Notes: a model not told the origin generated them from the sequence alone. 64,000 nt of DNA from Meconema thalassinum (GCA_946902985.2 OX336388.2:1507304545-1507368544); one strand, 5' to 3'; counted from the stretch's first letter, positions 9,793 to 22,858 are shown. A program made the numbers and translations.

Positions 9793-12700
9793 TGCCCCCG
9801 TAAATTGAATTACATTGAGACCACAATGGCTGTATTGGCATAAATGAGTAAAGTTATGGATGTCATAGTTGTGACGTGTATATTCATGACGTAGGCACGG
9901 ATGACGCAGATTTCATGCAAGTAGGCTGATTGAGCTGAGATTCTTGGTGACGTCATGATTTTGTTCGAGAAAGATCGGAGATTTACGACGCAGTCGCAGG
10001 AAACAAGGTATTGTGCTAAGGAAGAAGTTACGCTATTGGAGGAGAGACTCGAACCAATGAACGATAGTTTGGAAGGAAGACGGAGATTGCTGAAACTACG
10101 ATATTTGATTACTTTTGGCATGCAGAATTGTGAAAAATATTTTCAGTTATGGCATTGATTTGGAATTTTGAAGAAATTAATTTTGAGTTTTTGAAATTTG
10201 AAAATCCGTCAAGTATAGCCAAAGTTAAAACTTCTAGCGATGACGGAGCAACAGGCTATGGAAGGGATGGATACGCCCCTTAAGAAGTTGATAAAAGGTC
10301 GTGCACAGAAGAGAGGAGCTCTCAGAACTCAGAACTCAGAACTCATACTCAGAACTCATACGGATCATACCGCTGATACCGCATATATATTTCAGATGTT
10401 ATAGAGTCATTTTCGAGTGAACAAGTGAAGCAAGTTGTCTTTAGCGTGTGGTTAAAGCCCGGCGCATCGAACGAACACGGAGCAGTTCCATTTTACGCTG
10501 CTCGAAACTAGGTGAAGTTGAAACGCTCACATTAACGTTTCCACCAGATAAGATGTCAAGAGTTAACTTCAGCCTTTATTATAATTCAATTGGTCAGTAC
10601 AACATTGAGGTGTGTAGAAGATTTGAACAATTTCACAGTTATACTTCGAAAGATATTGGCACTTTAAGGCTGCCAACAAAAGTGATTTTCTCGCCACATG
10701 AGAAACACTTTTAAAATTCCACATTATACACTACGGCTGACACGTGGATTGCAACAGTGATATTGGAGAATACGTTTGGTAATACAACGATACAGTCTAC
10801 TATGGAACATTATAATCTTGCAGTGCTTTCAATGATTATAACAGAAGTTGAGATGGAAGGCTAAGGCTTTAATGCAATTGGGACATATATCGTTGGAGTG
10901 AAATAACAGCATGGAACTTCGTTAATCGTCTTTCTACAAAAGCGAGCATGTAATGAACATCCAACTACACTCATGCATCGTGAATCCATCGCTGAATTAT
11001 ACCAGATGACAGTGGAAATATTTTCATACTCCACGATTATGAATATGTCTGCGGAAATAACTACAATAAACTTCATGGCGATTTACGACCGGAACTTCAG
11101 GGAACTTTCAAGAGAGGCTAGGGTGGACCCGGCTCACAAAGAAGAGTTTTGCCAGAAGGATGTTTTCGTATCCACGGAGCAGTGCAATTTCCGGAGAAGG
11201 AAGCAGTTCGCTTCTCCGAGGACGCTGATTCCAGTTTCGAGGTCGGAGCACATCTTCACGCTGGTGAAATGGAACCAACAGCAGTTTTCTTTGAAAACTT
11301 TCCTCTAGAACTTCAATCAACAGATAAGGTAGTCGTGAACGTTTCTTGTATTATTTGAGTCTTGTAGCGATATCTGAGCAACCATTCTTCCCATATTTTC
11401 TGTCCCATATTTTTTTTGTGCCCCATTTTCTTGATTAACATTTCTGTACTCAGTACACTTCGATGATTTATGCCTTTTTCTTCGATTTGTTGAGACATTG
11501 TTATGTCATTGGCATAGTTAAATTAATTTTGGATCAGTTGAGACTGATGATTTAGATTCTTTCAGTAATTTGCATATTTTTGTAGTCACGATTTGACTGT
11601 AAAATTAACGATTTTCTATGGCAGTTTTGAATTCAGACAGCGTGTCATTTTATTAAAGTAATTCTATTCAGTAAATTACTTTGACCAATTTTCTGTCATC
11701 CTCAAGAAAGAAGAATGATTAAATGATTTTAGAGCGTTAAAATCTATTACGATATCGACGATCTTTGAAATACTAGTCGTCTTATGAACATGATTGCAAC
11801 ATAGACATTTATCATTGCATTATAGACAATTTTATGAAATATGAACTTTGATTACGATTTATTGGATACACTATAGTAATGAACTTTTGATAGGAGTTTT
11901 TCTCAATTATAGATTGGAACAATAATGTTTGCATTCCACAGTCTAATTGTATTCTATTCGACTATTCATACAGTTTAGATGAACTTTGATTGAAGATAGT
12001 ATTTTTATACTGCGTTACTTTGAAGATATTAATCTCAATTTTGATAGACCAGGGAGGAGTGTCTAATCGTATTTGCTATTAAATTTATTTGTGATTGGCA
12101 AATTTTTACTTCATATTGATTCATGAGTGAAACCCACGAAGGTAAAATAATAACTGTCATTAATACAATTGATGAGTATAAGAATTTTTAAAGAGGAACA
12201 ATGGATGTATAATCGTTAGTTCAGTGGACATGTAAAAGTCGCTGATGAATAATGCCCATGAATAATGAAGGAGGTTCCCACAGTAATAAATGAAGTTGAT
12301 GAATTTATAAGTGGAGGTTTTTGTATGTAGTTTGGAGGATTTTTATGCCATATATATGAAGATATATGATGAATTTTGGGACAATTGTTGTACAATTTTG
12401 TGCGTTTTGAGCGAAGTATTTTGCCGCTGAATGTATTGTTCTGGTTCTTTGAAAGTTATTCATATGAAGATACTGTTAAAATTAACAAGAGTGTTAAATA
12501 ATTTGAGAGGAAGATGTTGAATGGAGGTTACCGTCACAAATATTAATAATTATTATTAAACCTGAATTTGACAGTTAAATATAACTAACCTTCATTGGTC
12601 GATTATATCACCACGATTTGAGTAATTATCAACCGGATAAATGTGTGGTTTAATGTATTTCTTGTATAAATAATATAAACAATATAATATTGTAAAATAA

Positions 12701-13714
12701 TTTTGTAAATATCTTTGTTAAATAATTTGAAATGAAAAGGATTAATAGAGGCGTGTATAAGTTTTCCAATTGTCGTTTGACATTGTTATAAACAATTTAT
12801 TATTGTTATAAATAATTAATGAACTTTTGTTATTAACAATAAGAGTTTTGTTTTTATACTCTAATCAACGCTAATTAAACAAGTGGTTTGAACAATTAAA
12901 CATGATTTGGGATTGTTGGAGTAATCCACTGGTGTTTGAATGGAGCATTTAAAACATTTGCGTGATAATATTTCAGTTGAGATGTGAACATTTACGTGTT
13001 TTGAAAAGGAGAGCCAAGCTCTGAGGTAACTCGCTTATGCTAGGGTTGAACGAACGGGGTGAGTCCGCTTTGACGATGCAGGTGCATTGCAGCTGGCCCG
13101 GACAACTGTATGACAGAGGCCAAGGACGTATCCATAATAGCCTTGTGGCTATAAATAAAATGTGAAGTATATAAACACGCAAAACCGTTGATATATGTGT
13201 CTCGTCCCAAATCCCGTTTCCATTCCAAGTGCATTATTATTTTTACGTTACTTTGAGCTTGAGAAAGCTGAAACATTGTATGTAGAGTATACAAGTCCTA
13301 CAGGAGGACATGATTATATGGACGATGGCTTCTGATTGCCACGTGGATTTTGTTGTTTATTTTTGTTAAATTCATTCTTTATGTGAAATAAATTATTGTG
13401 CAGTTTAAAGTTTCTCGTCTTCGTTCTGGTTCATTTTAAATATCATGGTGGAGGTTATTGTGAGGGCATACTTTAAGTGATCCAGTTGACAACCCAGTCC
13501 CCGAGATAAATTTAAGAGGTAAGTAAAGGTAAGTATGAACCCCCGTATATTTTGGTGTGTTCCACAATAATTTCTTGTTAACTATTGTGCTCTAATCTCG
13601 ATAGTATCTGTCAGTGCCATTTTCATTGATGTAGCTGTGCCGGTGCGATTGATTATTGGCAATCCGATTGAGGGGGCGGATATCTGACAGCCTACTATCC
13701 GGATATCGGGTACA
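9793..13714 (+). repeat. Right (3') LTR of element 1, about 3.9 kb
   Basis: It starts TGCCCCCG after the polypurine tract and ends GGGTACA, giving TG...CA ends. From 10668 it matches the left LTR apart from the 275-bp insertion there. GTACC follows the end and may be target sequence, but the left flank is outside the window. At 3922 bp this is several times longer than usual Gypsy LTRs. It holds no protein domain I recognise; ORFs of up to 111 codons are shared with the left copy. Confidence 0.92.
10290..10360 (+). promoter_or_regulatory. Candidate LTR promoter: TATA-like box and 9-bp repeats
   Basis: GATAAAAGG at 10290-10298 resembles a TATA box. About 30 bp downstream, at 10320-10324, TCAGA occurs, as insect initiators do. 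From 10321 to 10360 the 9-bp unit CTCAGAACT and close variants repeat about four times, so several initiator-like sites lie in a row. The equivalent part of the left LTR is outside the window. Promoter function is inferred from spacing only. Confidence 0.4.
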
Positions 13715-13944
13715 GTACCTCCAATAACAATTGGGTACAATCGTGTTAACCGACTGAGAAACATAAATTTTCGAATAAGCATACAATAATAAAAAGAGTG
13801 GACAGGAACCGATGAAAAGTTTGTTTACCAAATTAACTTCTACATCTTCGGGTCAGTAGTAAATGCCGCTACAGTCGAATGTTGGAACTGCCATTCGTGT
13901 TTAATCAAAACGATGATTCATATGATGAGTGAGAGGCGACCCCA

Positions 13945-14110
13945 ATTATAAATGTTATACAAATTAAAGGTGACGGTAATCGTCTGTTCAGGTCATTGGG
14001 ATATTCTGTGTACAACAATCAGAGTTTCTTAATTGTTTTACATGTTACAGACAACTGGGATAATTATTCTCCTTTTATTATTGCATCAGCGATACGTATG
14101 AAAATGGTGT
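13945..14110 (+). pseudogene. OTU-like cysteine protease fragment (Helitron-borne)
   Basis: Translating from about 13945 gives IKGDGNRLFRSLGYSVYNN and then VLHVTDNWDNYSPFI, the pattern of the OTU fold that some Helitrons carry between Rep and helicase. OTU enzymes normally have Cys in GDGNCLF; here the codon is CGT (Arg), so the catalytic residue is lost. The frame ends soon after, and the next matching sequence belongs to the helicase. Confidence 0.65.
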
Positions 14111-14119
14111 GTAAACTTC

Positions 14120-14347
14120 TTGATACAAATTGGTGACGGTGAATACCCTCACGTTGATGGAGAAAATTCAGAATTAGTCGACGTACCACCCTCCATCATT
14201 GCTAGAACTGATATCATCACTGAAATATATGGAAACGAAGTTTCCACGCTGAAAGATATTTCACACTTTTCAAAATTAGCGATCTTAGCACCTAAAAATG
14301 AACACTGTAGAGAAATCATTGAGACAGTTTTAGAGCTAATCCCATGA
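14120..14347 (+). pseudogene. Helitron helicase fragment, middle part
   Basis: The frame reads IQIGDGEYPHVDGENSELVD, then LAILAPKNEHCREI. This matches the region of Helitron Pif1-like helicases in which GDG/GNG is followed by acidic residues and LAPKN. It ends at TGA around 14345, and the same protein resumes from 14369. The upstream Walker A/B part is absent. Confidence 0.75.
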
Positions 14348-14368
14348 TCATCGAGAACTTACATCAGT

Positions 14369-14830
14369 GTGAATAATTTGATTACTGAAGATGAGAGTGA
14401 ACTTCTAAAATTCCCAACAGAATTTTTAGACAGCATAGACATAAGTGGATTGCCACCTCATAACCTTCGACTAAAAGAAGGCTCTATTGTGATTTTGATG
14501 AGAAATATTAATGTTACCCAAGGTCTGTTGAATGGTACTAGACTGTTGGTTCGGAAGATGCATGGCAATTGCTTACACCTGGAAATTATTACTGGGGTAA
14601 ATGTTGGAAACCGTCTCCTATTTCCTCGCCTTGACATTACGCCATTAGATATTTCTACTCCATTTTTCTTCAAAGGGAGTCAGTTTCCAGTACGTTTGGC
14701 TTTTTCTATAACTATCAATAAAGCTTAAGGTCAAACACTAGATCAAGAAGGCATTTATTTACTTCAACCGTTGTTTAGCCACCGACAACTGTATGTCGCA
14801 CTATCACGAGCAAAATCCTTTCTGACGTCA
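14369..14830 (+). pseudogene. Helitron helicase fragment, C-terminal part
   Basis: The pattern is LPPHNLRLKEGSIVILMRNI, then NGTRLLVRKM, FPVRLAFSITINKA, an in-frame TAA near 14726, and in the same frame a GQTLDQ segment followed by LYVALSRAKS. These are the last motifs of Pif1-like helicases of Helitrons. In this family the broken residue of the INKAxGQ motif is normally Gln, so one codon has become a stop. Confidence 0.85.
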
Positions 14831-15183
14831 AAGTTCAAATAGAACGAAAAGGCAAGCGAACAGCAAATGTCATATGGAAGGAAGTACTATTAGAATGTTG
14901 AAACGATTGTTGCGGAGGAGCACAGATCACATCAAACGGGGCACATATTATTATACAAGGACGTCCGCATCCCTAATACGATAACTGTACTGTGGTAATG
15001 GTAAAAAAATGTGCTGTTGTCTTGCATCGGTGATTACTATCCTACATCCTGTTCTTTCATTCCCTCAGTTCTATAACTAAGATATACTCAATCAAATTTA
15101 CAGCTTAATAAATATTAATTCCTTCTGTGTGAATTATCTTTTCATTTCTCGTCAATCGCCTTTACTTACTATTCTATCTGTAG

Positions 15184-15310
15184 TGGTGGAGGCGATATGG
15201 GATGCTATCCTAGCCTAATTGGTCAAACAGCTGTATCGTAATGAAAAATCCTGAGCAATGATTGGTGAAGGACCTGTATCATAATGAAACTTGAACTATA
15301 ATGAGCCGCA
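15184..15310 (+). repeat. Dispersed repeat shared with 35090-35230 (opposite strand)
   Basis: The segment with ATTGGTCAAACAGCTGTAT through ATAATGAGCCGC recurs at 35090-35230 in reverse complement at high identity. It lies in the 3' untranslated part of the Helitron remnant, so the second copy may also derive from a Helitron. Confidence 0.7.
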
Positions 15311-15516
15311 TCTCATAAGTCTACTTCATCATTTACCCAAAAGCAACGGTACCGTAAATGTCTGCTCAGGTCAATAGCATGAATACATTTGAACAGCAAA
15401 TGACACATGGAAAGAAGTGGTGTAGGATTGTTGAAATGAATGCTACGGAGCAGCACGGGTCGTCCAGTAATTATTACTAGCATTACCCGTCGCGGCTTCG
15501 CCCGCGAATATTCTAG

Positions 15517-16900
15517 TTGTAGAGAGTACACTTAGCAAAATCTTCAATCATGAATGCTATGACTGATTTATCCTTGGTATGAATAATCAGACTTTATCAA
15601 TTCAGCTACTGGTGCAGTGGTTAGGGGATTGTCATTCCTTCAGAGGTATATCAGAGCGAAGTTAGTTTTCTGGGAATACCACAGACACTGTTAATTTAAG
15701 GGCCATTAAATGTGGTTTTTGGAGACCCTTTATAGTCGGGTGAAAAATACCTTTCGTACCACACTCGCACGTGAAAATTGCGTGAAAAAATTCAAGAGTG
15801 CCCCTTGACCCCCTTAAACGCATTATACTGTATGTATTGATGTATTTTGCAGCTTAATTTGGTTCAGTGATAGCCTTATAACCGTCTGGAAACTTTCACA
15901 GTAATGTAATAATTGGAATTGCATTGCGTCTTACAGAAATAGATGGACTTGTAAGATTCTGTTACCATGGTTACCGTGTTGTATTCTTTCATTATTTCAT
16001 TGTACATATACATGTTTTAAGGTATTTATTTAATTGTGAGGCATTTAAAGAGTAATTGAGTGCATTTCGCGTACGCATTGGGTTATGCTGAACCTGTAGG
16101 TACCCCATATGTGTCGGTTGGTGCTAATGGAGCTTATTTTCGGTACAAAACTGGAATGGGACCTTAGCAGAATAATATAGGGAGGGAAAATAATAACCCC
16201 TTAATAAATGGTGAAGTTCTGTTACCGGTAGTAATGACTTGGTGGTTTCTTACAACTTGACATTGAAGTCGAGCAATATGACTTATAATTCAGAACTGAA
16301 CTGGGTAGCTGGCTTTCGGAAGTACGACGTTCTCATCCCCGTATAAACAGTGGTTCTTGTATGCTTGTTAGGGCAATACCCCGCTTATTTTCTTATTAAC
16401 CCTGGAGCCCTACACTTGTTTATTAGGCCTACAGGCACTAATGCGAGTGCCCCAAGAATAATAAGCCTGATTTACATATTACAAACCAATCTGTATTGAA
16501 TTAAGTGGTTAGATTAGTTTGATTAGACTTACGGAAAAGTTATTTTATATTACAGTCTATACTAAAAATAAAATAATATTTAAAAACGTAGGCCTATTCA
16601 TTTTTACAGTATTTTACAACACCTAGCATTTTAGAGTGTTTTACTGAATGTCATCTCTACAATTGACACAAACAGATAAGGTATGACTTTTATATACAAA
16701 CATCTTACACTCTGCACACTTCATAGTGGTTTTGGTGTCCTTGCTTCGCAGAAAGTACACAACAAGCAACGTAACACTAATCCTACACTGGTATACTCAG
16801 TGTCCCGAACCCAATCTATAGCGAAGAAGCGATGCGTTACAACTGTGACTAGCACGGCAACTGAAATACTGTAAAGGACAAAGAAAAGTCACGGCGGCTG
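15517..16900. other. No recognisable feature
   Basis: AT-rich sequence after the Helitron end. I see no ORF over 63 codons, no terminal repeats and no match to other families in the window. Confidence 0.4.
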
Positions 16901-16939
16901 CAGGCTGCAAGGGCTGCCATCACAAAGCCAGAGCAAAGA

Positions 16940-17060
16940 GAAAATGCTCTGGGGCACCCAGTGGCCCAGTGTCGAGTTACAGGGTTAAGAAACCTGGAAA
17001 GACCAAGGACACGCTGGCAAGAGACCGTAACAGGCCAAAAGGCCTAATACGTGCAAGTTA
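16940..17060 (+). pseudogene. Possible LINE ORF2 C-terminal scrap
   Basis: One frame reads GHPVAQCRVTGLRNLERPRT followed by RWQE. This resembles the GHLVRM...RGRPRTRW end of many LINE reverse transcriptases. The piece is short and the call is weak. A 25-bp palindromic segment, roughly AAGCTGGCTATAGCCGGCTT, follows near 17130-17155. Confidence 0.35.
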
Positions 17061-17339
17061 ATGACGACGAAGATGATTTTCATTTTGACAACAAGGAAAT
17101 TTAGCTGACCTGACCTGACCCATGCAAGCGAAGCTGGCTATAGCCGGCTTCGTTCCATGTGATTGTAGCCTCTCAGCCCTCGTGGCCTTTCGTGTTTTGT
17201 CAAGAGGGAATTTAGGGAATTTTAAACATAAGGGAAATTAATGTGTTGGGTAATTAGGAGGTCCCTTATATTATGTCACAGGGCTTCTACCCCAATTACA
17301 GACACTATGCACTGCTACAGACATCATAAGGACTCAGTT

Positions 17340-17770
17340 ATACAAAATCTGTCTGTTAGATAGTCAGCCTGAAGGCTGGTTGGATCCTCAAAAAGCACCA
17401 TCGTTAGGTTATGTGGGTAGATACCCACAAAACCCAAGGCAGCGCTATATTGAGGCGTACTAGGCAAGAAGAGGAGTGTGGTAGTTTGCCATTACTTTCC
17501 TCAATGAGTTTGAACTGTAGTACTTACCCTATGAGTAGAACCATTCACAACAACCACAGGGACGGACTGTGTCCTGAATGGCATTACTAAGCACCACCCA
17601 TACCTCAGTAGCTTCCATAAAATCACAGCCATGAGTGAGACTGAGGCATCGGTGAAAAGCCACATGTTAATCTAGCCTGTGCCAACAGACAAATGCAAAT
17701 GTACTGCATTCCTCAAGAGATGGCAAACAGGCCATTATACAGAATAACTATACAAAAACATTATTATATG
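17340..17770. repeat. Probable degenerate interspersed repeat
   Basis: Non-coding sequence with GAGGCGTACTAGGCAAGAAG and a later ACCTCAGTAGC segment, a composition I associate with old insect interspersed repeats. No second copy lies in this window, so the call rests on style alone. Confidence 0.25.
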
Positions 17771-18779
17771 GGACTAATAACATAGGTGTCGCTAACCCCC
17801 AAATAAAATAAGAGAAACGTGGTCCTATGGGGAGTCATATATCATCTCATCCCATATCACACCACAAACCTCTATGCCACCATGAAAAGCATTGTTGATC
17901 AAGGAGGTTTTCAGCTATACTGTGGTGATTTGTAGAATATGTAAGTAAGATACATAATCTGCAAAAGCCAGAGATTTGGATTTGGTTTAATTTCTTCTAA
18001 ACTACTTGCAATAGGAAATGTTACCTTCATGTCACCCCATTGGCACTTTATGTAAAATAAATTCATTTATTCATCTAGCATAGTTCTCCAACATGTTACC
18101 TTGGAGCGGGAGCACTCTCTCTCGTAGAGCTGTCGGCACTTTCTCCTCCACCAGCATCCCTTGCCTCTCCTTGCTCTGGTTGGTGACAAGTCACAGACTC
18201 AACGCAATACAGTACGGCTCGCAGCTCATGATCCCTGGCGGGTGGGGAAGGTTGAGGGAGGGATAGTATAGTGGAGGGAATGTATGTGTGGGAGAGCGCT
18301 GCAGAGTGCGAGACAAGGAAACGTTTCTGAATGCGGTTAAGAAAGTATTGGGAGCGCAGCTGGCATTGTACCAATATACACCGGCAGTGATTCGAGTGAT
18401 AGTGATGTTTCTAGTTTTTCTGTCAGCATGGTTTCCAGTGAAGCTGAATCTGGAAGTGAGTCTGATCTAGAAACTCCACTGTGAACATTTTCATCTGGTA
18501 AGTAAATGTTTCCTGAACCGTTAGTAGTAGTAGTAGTAGTAGCCCCTGTCAGGCTGTCCGCTGATGTAACGCAGGTGGTGCGGCACATTCCTTGCAGGGA
18601 TCACGAGTTCAGAGCCGTACTGTACAGGTTCCTTGTAGAATAGCAGCCTCAAGCTTGCCAGAAGGCAGTTGAGCTGTAGAGCCACCATCACGTTCCTTGA
18701 GGTTGCTGGCACTACGAGCAACACAAGCGCTAATTCTGTGTATGGCTCCCGCGCTAAGACAGGGCCGGATATCTGTGTA

Positions 18780-18965
18780 CACAGTGGCTTCGGTAGCATG
18801 CCGAACTGCTATGCCCAAGATCGCGGGTTCAACCCGGCCGAAGTCATCGGATTCTTAAGAGCATTACAAATCTTTAGTGTGCCATCCTTCAGATGGGAAA
18901 TAAACCCGGCGGGCCTTTGTAATAGGTTAATGGCACGTAAAAGAACCTACCACAGCAGTTCATAG
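18780..18965 (+). repeat. tRNA-derived SINE (family S1), 5' part damaged
   Basis: A tRNA-like head has GGTAGCATGCCGAACTGC, then the B-box-like GGGTTCAACCC, and a body with TGGCACGTAAAAGAACC. The same layout recurs at 55911-56100, where the A box is complete. Pol III promoter boxes inside a non-tRNA body mark it as a SINE rather than a tRNA gene. Confidence 0.75.
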
Positions 18966-19319
18966 TTTTTTCGTGTTTTTTCTCGCAGTCACTTTACCCT
19001 CCCTACGGGCAGCTTGACATCGGGTCGGGAGATAAAACTAGGGAGGCGGGACTAGCACCTCGCTCAGGTGACCTCACCTGCAAAGCGAACAGGGGGCCTC
19101 GTGAGGGATGGGAAAGGATGGAAAGAATGGGAGGGATATACATGGAAGAGGGAAAGAGGCGGCTGTGGCCAGACGATAGGTAATGTGCCGGAATCTCGCA
19201 TAGCCACCACCTATATCCGCTGAGATGGAAAGGATTGTAAGGACGTCGATACCCAGCTAGGTAAACCAACACTTCCCTACTAAGTGTATAACTAGTAAAC
19301 CCTCGGCGCATACCGGCGA

Positions 19320-22300
19320 TGCAATAACGCTACTAATCAGTTACACATTTACTAGCAAATAAACATCCATAACAAGATGGTAGAACGAGAATCTCGGATC
19401 CCGAGCGTGAACGGTGAAGTTGAGACTAAGTGAGTTCTAGTAACTAACTAGCAGTATTATCGCACGTCGATTGCGAAATGAAAAGATGATCAGTTTCTAT
19501 AAAAATGGGCAGCCAAACCAAATAGTTCCTGAGAATTTATTAAATAAAATGATTACATGACATAAAAATTCCCTATCACCAAATAAAATAATTTAAGATA
19601 AAATATTAACATCAGTAGATAGTCCTTCAATCTATTTATCAGCTTTCCATAAAAGTTCTCGTTACACAAAAATAATTCGTGGATAAGAAGTATTAAAGTT
19701 TCGCTTAATAGTCACCCTGTGACTCGGTTACAGTGAGCAGTCTGATAGAATCAGCTGTTCTCAAAAAGAATGTAATTTATAACGAAAACTTCCTATATGA
19801 TACACTTATTGTGTTAAAATATATTAACGTTATAAGAATAAGAATTATTAAATTATTAAATTATTTAAATATTTGTACAACTTGAATTACCATGTCCAGC
19901 ACGGTATTCTATTAACATATATACAAGATCCGTCATGATCTGACAATCTTTCTGCGTTTTCATTTCTTAAACATTTTCTTAATACTTGTTCACAAACAAT
20001 GCCTTTACTGGTATTTACTGGTTACTGTCACAATCAATGGAAACTTTGTAACGAACAATTAAGTTAATTACGGCTCTGTAATGTCATATCAATTAATAAA
20101 TTACGATATACCTGAAGAACGATGCGGGACTACTCTGTTACCTTGAATAAATTTCGTGGATTTCTGAATTACACTTTTCTGACATGTACAACACAAATGA
20201 AAACTCTAATGTCAGTTAACTTCTTTGACATATTGTATCAAACATTTTGCTCCAATCGGCAATACACTTATCAACCTCCCTATAAGGTGAACAATTTCTT
20301 AAAAGAGCGTTAGCTACACGCTTACATTTCTCAACACATTCCTTTCCTTTCAACAATAATAACAATGCACGGTATTCTATAAAACCCATCTTAATACATT
20401 CCAAACATGTATAAGAATTAGTGAACCTACTAAGTAAACACGAACCTGTGAAATACTGTTCATGGTGCACTCTCAACAAACTCCTCTCCAAACTAATTAC
20501 CTTCGTGCTCCTTAAACATCAATAACATTTTTGTTCACTTCAATAATATTCTTGTACAATATTCCAATTGACTTTAATTAACGCATTTCGTTAATAAACT
20601 TTCACAACATAATGTTTTCCACGTTCCAATAAAAATATTAGTATTAATAGACTATAGTCCGCTCGTCTTCGCTTTTAATAATAATAATACATATCCTCCC
20701 TTTCTGGTATTCCTTAATCAATCAATTATTCATTTATAAACGTGTTTTGTTTCAAATAAGCCCTCAGGTTGATCTGCAAATCACCTGGTCTGTGGTTTCG
20801 TAATTACTAATTATTTCAATACAATTGTTGCTAATTCTAGGCATCATTTTGACTCTGTCTGTCAACATTATGATCCTATTTCATTTATAGCTCCGTTATA
20901 ATTGTTTACCAATGACTATAATAATGTCAAGTTACAATAACATTCCGAAATTGGAATTGTTATTCTCCAAAATATTTTTATGAATGTTGCATTTACATTA
21001 TGACACATTAAAATGTTTATTACAAATGTTTTAGCTTATTACATTAATGCTTTCTCTGAAGAACGATGCGATCTAGCAATATTGACGCATTCTGTAGGTT
21101 GTTACGCACTTTTATCGAAGCATTCCAATTGTAAAACTGTTTCGTCTCAAAGTGAGTATAATTAAAACATTTCCTTAAAAATTCAAATACGGAATATTAA
21201 AAATCCAAATACAAATGAAAATACGTCAAAAATGACACACGCTGACGTAGAATAAAATTTACAATTAATTTTCTAAAATCGACAACATAATATCATGAGT
21301 TATGAGTAAAGAAAAATCTACATATAAGTTGGTCACATCCGAAATACCCCCAAAAATACAACAAACTACTGAGATAATAGAACAATCATTCGTCTACCTT
21401 CGTGATGATCTGCCGTCGTGATACCTGGCCTGATATTCAAGATGTTCTTCTCCTGCATTGGCACGCTTTCGTCGTGTGCCAGGAAACGGGTCCCTGCTTG
21501 CTGCCTGCGAATCAGCTGTGCGGCTCCCTCCACTGCTGTGTGAACACCTGGGCGTGCGGGCTCGCATCTCGCTAACGGGTCTTCAAGCTTCTCGATATAA
21601 AATCTGGTAACTCGTTCCCAGAACAGACGAACTCCTCTGTTGGCTCGCCTCTCGTAGTATCTCGTCATCATTGTAGGTTGAAAGTCTTTGGTTGACATCT
21701 CCCAAGGTGGTAGTGGACGTCTGTGTAGTATTATTGTAGGTAAATTCAGGTTACTGCATGATGGAATTGCAGTCGTAGAACCATCGACTCATGGTTGTCT
21801 GGTCCATTCTGAATTTCCACTCCGTGCATGTAGATTAACCTCCCTCCATTGCTTAGTGCTTCATTACAATCTTCTTAGCAATTGTAAGCTGGGAACATCC
21901 CCCCTGTCTTGTAGATTTTATCATCGTAATTGCGTGATGAATATGCTGTAGAATAAATGCTTCTCTGCAGTAGTCGGTGTATACTGTGCTACTAATAATG
22001 TTGTAGAAGTATAATGCTTAAATATTGTTCTTCTCTTATGCGCTAAATTATAAAGTGTTGCTTCTAGTTGCAAGTTAATACTTTTCGTTTAGTGCCGGCA
22101 ACTCCTGTTCTTCCTCGGCAAGTGCGGTGTCTCCTCTCGGTCAAGTCTGAATCTCCTTTCCATGCCTCAATTATCATGTGAGCTCCACTGGGACGCTCAG
22201 TGACATAGGTCCTCTCCGTAAACGTCGCTAAGAAGGAATGACTTCTGCACGCTTGACTGCCACGCTCGTGCCTGACTGAAATGGCGGTCTAGCCTCAAAC

Positions 22301-22858
22301 ACGGTCCTAATTACTGTAATTCGCTCATATCTTGTCTTCTATCCATTAATATTTAATTCTGTTTTGAAAATAAAATATCATTTCGTCTTCTGCAACTGTA
22401 GAAGTGCTAATATCGCTTTATATGTTAAAATTTAATATAATAGCGATTCCCTCAATAATTTTGTGGTTCATTCTGATTGGATCCTGAGTTATCAAGAAAA
22501 ACTCATTGTTCTAGCCTCTTATCAAAATGTCGTGTGCACAATTTTGTTATTGTCGACTCGGCCAACCAAAACCTGTCCTAGGCTTACTAACTCGAAGCCT
22601 TGGTCATATTCCAGTGTCTGAAGATTGGACTCTCCCTTGGTTAAAATGATATTCACTGAAATATTCCCAAATTTAATTCTTTCTAAATGCTCCAAAATTT
22701 ACCAAAAACTCGTCAGTATATTTCATTCACCTCCTAAAATAGTTGTGTGAATAAAATATTGTTCCATTCCTAAATTCCATTTCTTGCATCATCAGGTTCG
22801 CAAGTCAGTTCGATCCTCGGCTCTGTCAATGCCTTAAGCTAGGCTGAATTCGAGTTTA
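19320..22858 (-). repeat. Probable 3' LTR of element 2 (left end not located)
   Basis: In - strand orientation this follows element 2's integrase and a polypurine tract. It starts at 22858, and its first 47 bp recur at 25831-25877 at the other end of the element, as expected for an LTR. It is AT-rich and non-coding apart from a 110-codon ORF at 21366-21698 that I cannot identify. If the whole stretch is LTR it is over 3.5 kb, similar to element 1. I could not find the outer end, so 19320 is only a guess. Confidence 0.5.

Larger units (their letters stand above)
1..13714 (+). mobile_element. Ty3/Gypsy LTR retrotransposon, element 1 (left LTR truncated by window edge)
   Basis: The first 3.3 kb recurs almost unchanged at 10668-13714, and gag and pol reading frames lie between, so this is one LTR retrotransposon. 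Internal order is primer-binding region, coiled-coil gag, capsid, protease, RT, RNase H, integrase, polypurine tract; integrase after RNase H is the Ty3/Gypsy order. From the right LTR, the full element would be about 14.3 kb, very large for this group. A hand count finds about 21 substitutions and 2 small indels across some 3.06 kb of paired LTR (about 0.7%), excluding a 275-bp insertion, which implies recent insertion. Coding capacity is broken by TAG at 5370-5372, a frame change near 7085-7095, TAG at 7248-7250 and a frame change near 7480-7490. Long LTRs and a Lys-tRNA-like primer site recall Osvaldo/Ulysses elements; that placement is inference. Confidence 0.95.
13930..15516 (+). mobile_element. 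Helitron remnant (OTU and helicase pieces, intact 3' terminus)
   Basis: Coding remnants in order on the + strand are an OTU-like piece (about 13950-14100), then two helicase pieces (14120-14347 and 14369-14830). The segment ends in a hairpin with stem CGCGG/CCGCG (15491-15506) followed after six bases by CTAG and then T, the classic Helitron 3' terminus. The 5' end was not found; element 1's right LTR ends about 215 bp upstream and may have inserted into or beside it. The main helicase motifs and the Rep domain are missing, so it is dead. Confidence 0.85.

Noticed and set aside
21366..21698. 110-codon - strand ORF in the putative LTR of element 2
   Set aside because: No recognisable domain and no similarity by eye to the LTR ORF of element 1.
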